In this document: piece by piece, positions 58,337 through 64,000 of the stretch
Layout of the letters: each line of letters opens with the position of its first letter
Position numbering within the stretch: position 1 is the first letter of the stretch
Source of the DNA: Candidula unifasciata
Lineage: Eukaryota > Mollusca > Gastropoda > Stylommatophora > Geomitridae
DNA length: 64,000 bases
Direction of reading: 5' to 3'
Assembly: GCA_905116865.2 (NCBI GenBank)
Contig: CAJHNH020002014.1
Location: 62,001-126,000, forward strand
Notes under the pieces: generated by a model
What the model was told of the DNA's origin: nothing
Seen by the model: the letters and a program-made list of their open reading frames with translations, nothing else
Databases searched by the model: none
Translations under genes and position numbers: made by a program

Positions 58337-59592
58337 AGCTGAAGATATAACTATTGATGTCATATTCTAGCTGAAGATGGAACTATTGATGTCATATTCT
58401 AGCTGAAGATATAACTATTGATGTCATATTCTAGCTGAAGATATAACTATTGATGTCATATTCTAGCTGAAGATGTAACTATTGATGTCATATTCTAGCT
58501 AAAGATATAACTATTGATGTCATATTCTAGCTGAAGATATAACTATTGATGTCATATTCTAGCTGAAGATGGAACTATTGATGTCATATTCTAGCTGAAG
58601 ATATAACTATTGTTGTCATATTCTAGCTGAAGATATAACTATTGTTGTCATATTTTAGCTGAAGATATAACTATTGTTGTCATATTTTAGCTGAAGATAT
58701 AACTATTGTTGTCATATTTTAGCTGAAGATATAACTATTGTTGTCATATTTTAGCTGAAGATATAACTATTGTTGTCATATTTTAGCTGAAGATATAACA
58801 ATTGTTGTCATATTCTAGCTGAAGATATAACTATTGATGTCATATTTTAGCTGAAGATATAACTATTGATGTCATATTTTAGCTAAAGATAGAACTATTG
58901 ATGTCATATTCTAGCTGAAGATGGAACTATTGATGTCATATTAAAGCTAAAGATATTTCTAATGATGTCGTAATGTAGCTGAAGATATAACTATTGATGT
59001 CATATTCTAGCTGAAGATATAACTATTGTTGTCATATTTTAGCTGAAGATAAAACTATTGATGTCATATTCTAGCTGAAGATATAACTATTGATGTCATA
59101 TTTTAGCTGAAGATATAACTATTGTTGTCATATTTTAGCTGAAGATAAAACTATTGATGTCATATTCTAGCTGAAGATAGAACTATTGATGTCATATTTT
59201 GGCTGAAGATATAACTATTGTTGTCATATTCTAGCTGAAGATAGAACTATTGATGTCATATTCTAGCTGAAGATAGAACTATTGATGTCATATTTTAGCT
59301 GAAGATAGAACTATTGATGTCATATTTTGGCTGAAGATATAACTATTGTTGTCAAATTTTAGCTGAAGATAAAACTATTGATGTCATATTTTGGCTGAAG
59401 ATATAACTATTGTTGTCATATTCTAGCTGAAGATATAACTATTGATGTCATATTTTGGCTGAAGATATAACTATTGATGTCATATTTTAGCTGAAGATAA
59501 AACTATTGATGTCATATTTTGGCTGAAGATATAACTATTGTTGTCATATTCAAGCTGAATATGTACTGATGTCATAATGTAGCTGAAGATTA
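58337..59592. repeat. 32-bp satellite, about 39 copies
   Basis: Units start AGCTGAAGATATAACTATTG and repeat every 32 bp from 58337 to about 59590. Two main variants alternate: GATGTCATATTCT and GTTGTCATATTTT. The GTT type forms a homogeneous run at about 58.60-58.83 kb and is interspersed later. Array ends are diverged units. Confidence 0.97.
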
Positions 59593-59749
59593 ACTTCCTC
59601 TAACATAACAACTGTACTGGCGGAAGGAGACCGGGCTTTAAAAAAATGAGGATTTAAAACTGCTTCCACGGGTCATTACAGTATCGTGAAATGTACAACG
59701 GGTATGGAGAAAGAGGGTCTATCATACTGAAGGGTATTTGCCATTGAAT

Positions 59750-59983
59750 TTAGTTAGTTGCGTATCCTTTACAGGACGTTGCAGAATCAACCCCCGAATT
59801 TTTTGGCTGTTGTTCTTTTTTTAAGGCAAATTTTACGTTCAATAGTTTGCCATTGCAACTGACCGGTCAGCTCTCGGTACCACTGTCGAAACCAACGCAA
59901 GACAAATCGTCCGCAGCTGGGATCGAACCCGGCTGCCCGACATTTCCAAGAGCGTTGGCAATACCTAAGCCACAGACGCCGAC
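59750..59983 (-). mobile_element. SINE-A copy 4 (full length)
   Basis: On the minus strand it has the B box GGTTCGATCCC, the usual body and the 3' end GGATACGCAACTAAC. It is flanked by an 11-bp duplication, TGCCATTGAAT (59739-59749 and 59984-59994). The 234-bp length agrees with copies 1 and 2. The body is more diverged, so it is probably older. Confidence 0.9.
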
Positions 59984-59994
59984 TGCCATTGAAT

Positions 59995-60529
59995 ACCGGT
60001 TTGGTATTCTACCCTCTTGCTGCATTAAACAGCCAGGATCTAACGCCGATTAGAAACAGATAAAAAACTGCGCGTTAAATCTTTAACGTATTCACATGCG
60101 CAAACTCAGCATATAATCCTATCACACTTGTCGTTATTGATCAAGGTAAAACCTATTGATTTATTTGGATTCGCCCCACCAGTCACTGGAAACTTAGCAC
60201 GAGGTACATCTCCGTCACTGCTTGCCGGTGTTTGCTAACAGACAGACATCTGTGCAGATGGACTTATTCATGTGTAGTGAAGCTAAGGCTAAGATATATG
60301 TTGGTTTGGTTTAATTTGTTCCTGAAGATGTGTTTGTTACAGCAGGAGAACTCTATTTCTTGGTGAGATGACTGTTATTACTAGTGTGTGTGTATGTGTG
60401 TGTGTGTGTGTGTGTGTGCGTGCGTGCGTGTGTGGGTGGGTGGACTCATTATTTTGTTTTTGAGAGACTATCGTTTAGAATCCCCCCCCCTTTTTTTTTC
60501 CCCATGTTGATTCCGGGGCTGATTGTTAT
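59995..60529. other. No gene; (GT)n microsatellite at about 60384-60436
   Basis: GT repeats and C/T homopolymers (60482-60500) are present. Nothing else was recognised. Confidence 0.5.
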
Positions 60530-60806
60530 TGGGGGTGAGGGAGGGGAGGGGGGGGGGGGGGGTAGATAGACTCCCTACTTTCCTATCATGCTCTTAAGAG
60601 GTGGCTATTGTTTCATTCCAAGTCGGCGTTGGTCTGCGTGAGAGGCAAGGAACCAGCAGTTTGCAAAGAAATGAGCCAGATCTGTAAAACGAATGTGCGC
60701 GTAGAACTCAAGTTCTAGAATAAGACTAAAAGTCCAAAAGTGAACGAACAACCAGAACTTTCCGCCTGAGTTTACAGATAATGGACGAGAAGAAGAAGAA
60801 GAAGGG
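60530..60806 (+). repeat. SINE-C copy g
   Basis: A poly-G head (60548-60562) is followed by AGATAGACTCCCTACTTTCC. The body has GGAACCAGCAGTTTGCAAAG, AGATCTGTAAAACGAATGTG and AACTTTCCGCCTGAGTTTAC, then GGACGAGAAGAAGAAGAAG. Confidence 0.85.
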
Positions 60807-60843
60807 CATTTTTTCCCCCTCAAATATTTGACCACATGCAGAT

Positions 60844-61056
60844 TTAGAGGAGTGGTGATGACTTCGCTTCATCCCGATACACAAGGAGCAGGTTCACATC
60901 GATAATCTGTGGAGCGTCTTCAAGTGGAGTGCAAGCATTGGGTGTTGTAAATCTACCATCATCTTGGCGGACTTGCTTGTATTTTCTTTCAGACTGAGAT
61001 GTATAAGGTGTATCGTTCTTGTAAGGCTTTGACACAGCCAAGATCTTATTAGCAGG
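60844..61056 (-). CDS. Unidentified protein-like frame
   Basis: Minus-strand frame reading AEANPANKILAVSKPYKNDT, then PYTSQSERKYKQVRQDDGRF and DAPQIIDVNLLLVYRDEAKS, and stopping at 60844. The composition is protein-like and polar, and an AAG acceptor-like site precedes ILAVSK. No family was recognised. It could be a terminal exon or the remnant of an element next to SINE-C copy g. Confidence 0.25.
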   Translation of the reverse strand, partial: PANKILAVSKPYKNDTPYTSQSERKYKQVRQDDGRFTTPNACTPLEDAPQIIDVNLLLVYRDEAKSSPLL

Positions 61057-61479
61057 ATTAGCTTCCGCTTAAGTTTCCAATCTGCCGTAGAGTTATACGT
61101 GTCGATCTCATGCTCGCATGCGTCCTTTGTTCTCTATCTCAGTTCTGTTATTCCTTTATGATCTGGAACCATCAAACAACTTTCCTCTGTGTCATCATGT
61201 GCCTTTTGTACCCCTGCTCGTCCTGATGGTCACGATATTCTCCGGTGCCTCCCATCTGATCACAAGACCAAAGAGCTCTCTCTGTCTTCTCATTTCTGCA
61301 TATAATTTTGTTAGCTACTTTGTTAGCCTGGTTTTTTTTTTTTTCAGGCAGTCATTGTTAATTATTTGGGCTACAGAAGATATTTTCGTATATTTGGGAT
61401 ATATACTTTTTCGGAACCTGCCATGCTAACGTCTCTCATTGTTGATGTCTGCAATAGGAATAAACTCACAGGGAGCAAG

Positions 61480-64000
61480 TACAGCAGGGATCTACCAGTC
61501 GTCAGTAGAAATTATCCTCGTCGACACGCGTTTCGGCCCTCGATTCCTAGACGCATTCGGAGGTGGGCCCTCCTGAGTTCATGAAGCTCAGGGCTGGTTC
61601 CCCGCTGTACGGAATTACCGGATGGTGTTATTCTTTCGGTCAGAGACAAGACGACTTTGTGGTTTCGCAGGAGGTACTGTGAGATAAGAAGTCGCCACGG
61701 CAGCCTAATTAAAGCAGTCAGCATGCCTGGACGACCGAGCGACAAGCTTACTTTGGTTTACCGGACACATGTTGGACTTTTATTAGCAGTTGGCAGAGGA
61801 ACACTGGCAGACAATTCGGACACGATGGACTTTCAAAGGGGTGAGAAACCCTTTTCCACTAGACACCCGGACCAGCTCACCGAGGCCCGTCCCCTACGTT
61901 GTTGCGCTGCGTCCAAAGCCAGCTAGAGGCCCTTTCGGCTGCCTCTCCCAGTTTTTTGAGTGTTCGTTTCCGTTCGTTACCGCGCAATCCTAGTTCTTTC
62001 ACCACATTGTAGAGCGAAGTGGAAACGAGGCCTCTCGATCCCACTTCGACAGCAAATACCCGTACTGTGTAAGCCTCGTTTTTCCTTAGACCGGCTGCTA
62101 AATCACTGTACTTCTCGAGCTTGTACAACCGCCAGTAACCAGTCCCTCGCAGTCTAGCACAGATGGAGCGAATGCGTTTTGGTTGACCTTACCTTTTGGA
62201 ACCTGCCCAGCCTTGAGGAAACGAATGGGGACGATGCTAGAACTGGCTCTGGCGTTAGCCTTCATTCTAGCCTGGTCGACAACGGCTGCTAACTCTTTTA
62301 GCACCTTGTTGTGTCGCCATGTGTATCGGCCTTGACCTAGGGCTTTCCTGCACGCGGACAGGACGTGCTCAAGAGTTTGCTTCGATTTACACAACGGGCA
62401 AGTCGGATCGTTGGTCGCAGACTATTTAACCATGTTAACACCGGACGGTAATACATCGTACGCCGAACGAACGATAAAGCTCAGTCGCAGCGGGGTCATC
62501 CGCCAGATCTCACCCTATGTGAGTATTCTTGGCAATGCGCTCTCCAGGCTGACCCAATGGCTCTGCTGCGACTGCTGGGCTGCTTTCTGGACCCGAACCT
62601 CGTTTTCGTTGTCCCTCACCGTTTGTATCACCATGTCTTGGCGCTCTTTGGCTGAGGCCTTTGACCACCAATTGACTTTCCCGTGCCCTAGGCCTCGACG
62701 GTCGGTTTGTGTGTATCCCATAATTTCTCTCAATTTTAGTGCGTTCTGGGCAGATTCTATCGCATCGAGGACCCTCCACTTCTGCCCAGTCTTTAGAGCG
62801 GGCTGGACAGCGATGACATTTGGGTCTGAAGACTCACGCAATAGCATGGCGAGCCTTACCTTGCCGACTTTAAACTCTTCGGTTATTGATTTGAACGGGA
62901 GTACCAGCTTAGCCTGCTTACAATACAGAGCCACGTCGGTCAGACAAGGCGGTGCACCAATCCACTTTCTCAAGGCTGTGTTGATTTTCTTCTCCATGGT
63001 TTCCACTGCAGTCATCGTCACCTCGTAGACTAACAGTGGCCATAGGAGCTTTGGAATCAACATGAATTGGAGACACCATACCTTGAATTTTCCGACCAGC
63101 CTGCATCGCTCGATCGCGAGCAGGCCTGTAGCCAGTGACTCGTGTATTCGCCGGACCTCCGCTCTATCAGATAACTTCGAATCGTAAACGCGACCGAGAC
63201 TCTTCACCGGTTCCTCCAGAACCGTGGGGATCTTGTTCCTTGCCACCGTAAAACTGATTGCCGACACCTTCCCATTATGGATTGACAGACTCCTCGACTT
63301 CTGCGGTTTGAACTGCATACCGCTCCATTGGACCACCGCGTCCAATCTTTTCAGGATCGTGCGGGCAGACTCCTCGCTACCCGTTATTATAGTCGTGTCA
63401 TCCATAAATGCGCGTAGTGGCGGCAACCAGTGATCCCCTTTTTGAAGGCCCTGACCGTAGCCGGCCGCCCCGTCTAACATTATCTGCATTGCCATGACAA
63501 ACAGTATAGGTGAGATCGTACAGCCCATAGCTATCCCAATCTGCAACTCAGTCCACCTCGTGGTAAACGTCGAGGTAGAGAAGCGCAAAGCGAACTTGGA
63601 GAAATATTGCTCGACCATTTGACTGATCTGTGTCGGTACGTGAAACATGCGAAGGGCTCGCCACAGTAGCCTATGGGGGACTGCCCCGTAGGCGTTGGCT
63701 AATTTCAACCATATAACGTGCAAATCGGTTCTCTCATGCTTGGCTCTCTGGATAGCCTCCCAAATCATGGTCGCGTGTTCAAGGCACCCAGGAACGCCTG
63801 GAATACCACCCTTCTGAACACTCGTATCTATGTACTTGTTAGTCATAAGATACTGTGTGAGCTGGCGAGCCATGACTGAGAAGAATATCTTACCCTCGAC
63901 ATTCAACAACGAGATGGGCCTGAATTGGGAAAGACTCTTTGGGAATGTAGACCCCATTTGCCTTTGACCACTCTGGACATATGTGATTGCGGATCCACGC
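61480..64000 (-). mobile_element. R2-like non-LTR retrotransposon (3' part, runs off the window)
   Basis: The minus strand carries, in order from the window end, RT, a post-RT zinc-knuckle and the last part of a restriction-like endonuclease region. The last stop is at about 61877 and a probable 3' untranslated region of about 0.4 kb follows. The 5' half lies beyond 64000. The 3' boundary is approximate because no tail or TSD was identified. Confidence 0.85.
61877..63990 (-). pseudogene. R2-like polyprotein: RT, CCHC knuckle, damaged endonuclease
   Basis: The main frame runs from 63957 down to 62098 with in-frame stops near 62515 and 62430. The real frame upstream of about 63930 is shifted (PEWSKANGVYIPKE), so ATG 63957 is not a true start. 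Motifs: SQFRPISLLNVEGKIF; motif A region VIWLKLANAYGAVPH, with Lys where the catalytic Asp belongs; QGxAMGCTISPILF-like motif B; AFMDDTTII, the catalytic box. Then CPLCKSKQTLEHVLSAC (CX2CX7HX4C). The endonuclease core (RPD and ELTVPW-type block) is deleted at about 62128. The frame resumes as LEKYSDLAAGLRKNEAY, VEVGSRGLVSTSLYNVV and ERASSWLWTQRN. It cannot be active. Confidence 0.87.

Noticed and set aside
62411..63028. 205-residue + strand ORF
   Set aside because: Shadow of the R2-like RT on the minus strand, where all conserved motifs lie.

Overview
This window looks like gene-poor chromosomal DNA from an animal. It has no bacterial-style gene packing. It is full of simple sequence, large tandem arrays and decayed transposons of animal type: several non-LTR retrotransposon clades, tRNA-derived SINEs, hAT and Tigger DNA elements, and an R2-like element. 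The mix of GAA-tailed and AACT-tailed retroelements and the RNase H and reverse-transcriptase wording resemble what I know from molluscs, probably a gastropod. That taxonomic call is inference, not proof.

Layout. 0-7 kb: a scrap of reverse transcriptase (RT), an RNase H-bearing LINE 3' end with a (GAA)n tail, a 1.2-kb GATA-type microsatellite, a hAT remnant and another RT remnant. 7.9-10.3 kb: a complete but dead 2.3-kb hAT transposon with matched terminal inverted repeats and an exact 8-bp target-site duplication (TSD). 10.7-22 kb: RNase H and RT remnants, a 571-bp 5'-truncated LINE with a 14-bp TSD, two complete 229-230-bp tRNA-derived SINEs (SINE-A) with exact TSDs, and a 0.5-kb polypurine tract. 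22-30 kb: two copies of a second tRNA-like SINE (SINE-B) and a Tigger/pogo element sitting in a TA microsatellite. 30-42 kb: sparse, with scattered SINEs and a long TTC array. 42-53 kb: two candidate coding exons on the + strand; the second encodes the start of a forkhead-associated (FHA) domain resembling CEP170. The 9.9 kb between them is about half tandem arrays (58-, 63-, 21- and 45-bp units). 53-61 kb: more SINEs, a short hAT MITE resembling vertebrate families, and a 32-bp satellite of about 39 copies. 61.5-64 kb: an R2-like RT on the minus strand that runs off the window and is disabled in both RT and endonuclease.

The only plausible host gene is the CEP170-like one. Almost everything else is mobile or tandem DNA. 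Two patterns tie elements together. SINE-A ends in the same AACTAAC-type tail as the 14-kb LINE, and the GAA-tailed dispersed repeat (called SINE-C here) ends like the 0.9-kb RNase H LINE. Each suggests a SINE borrowing the enzymes of a LINE that is also present in the window. I saw no ribosomal RNA gene, no convincing functional tRNA gene and no CRISPR array.
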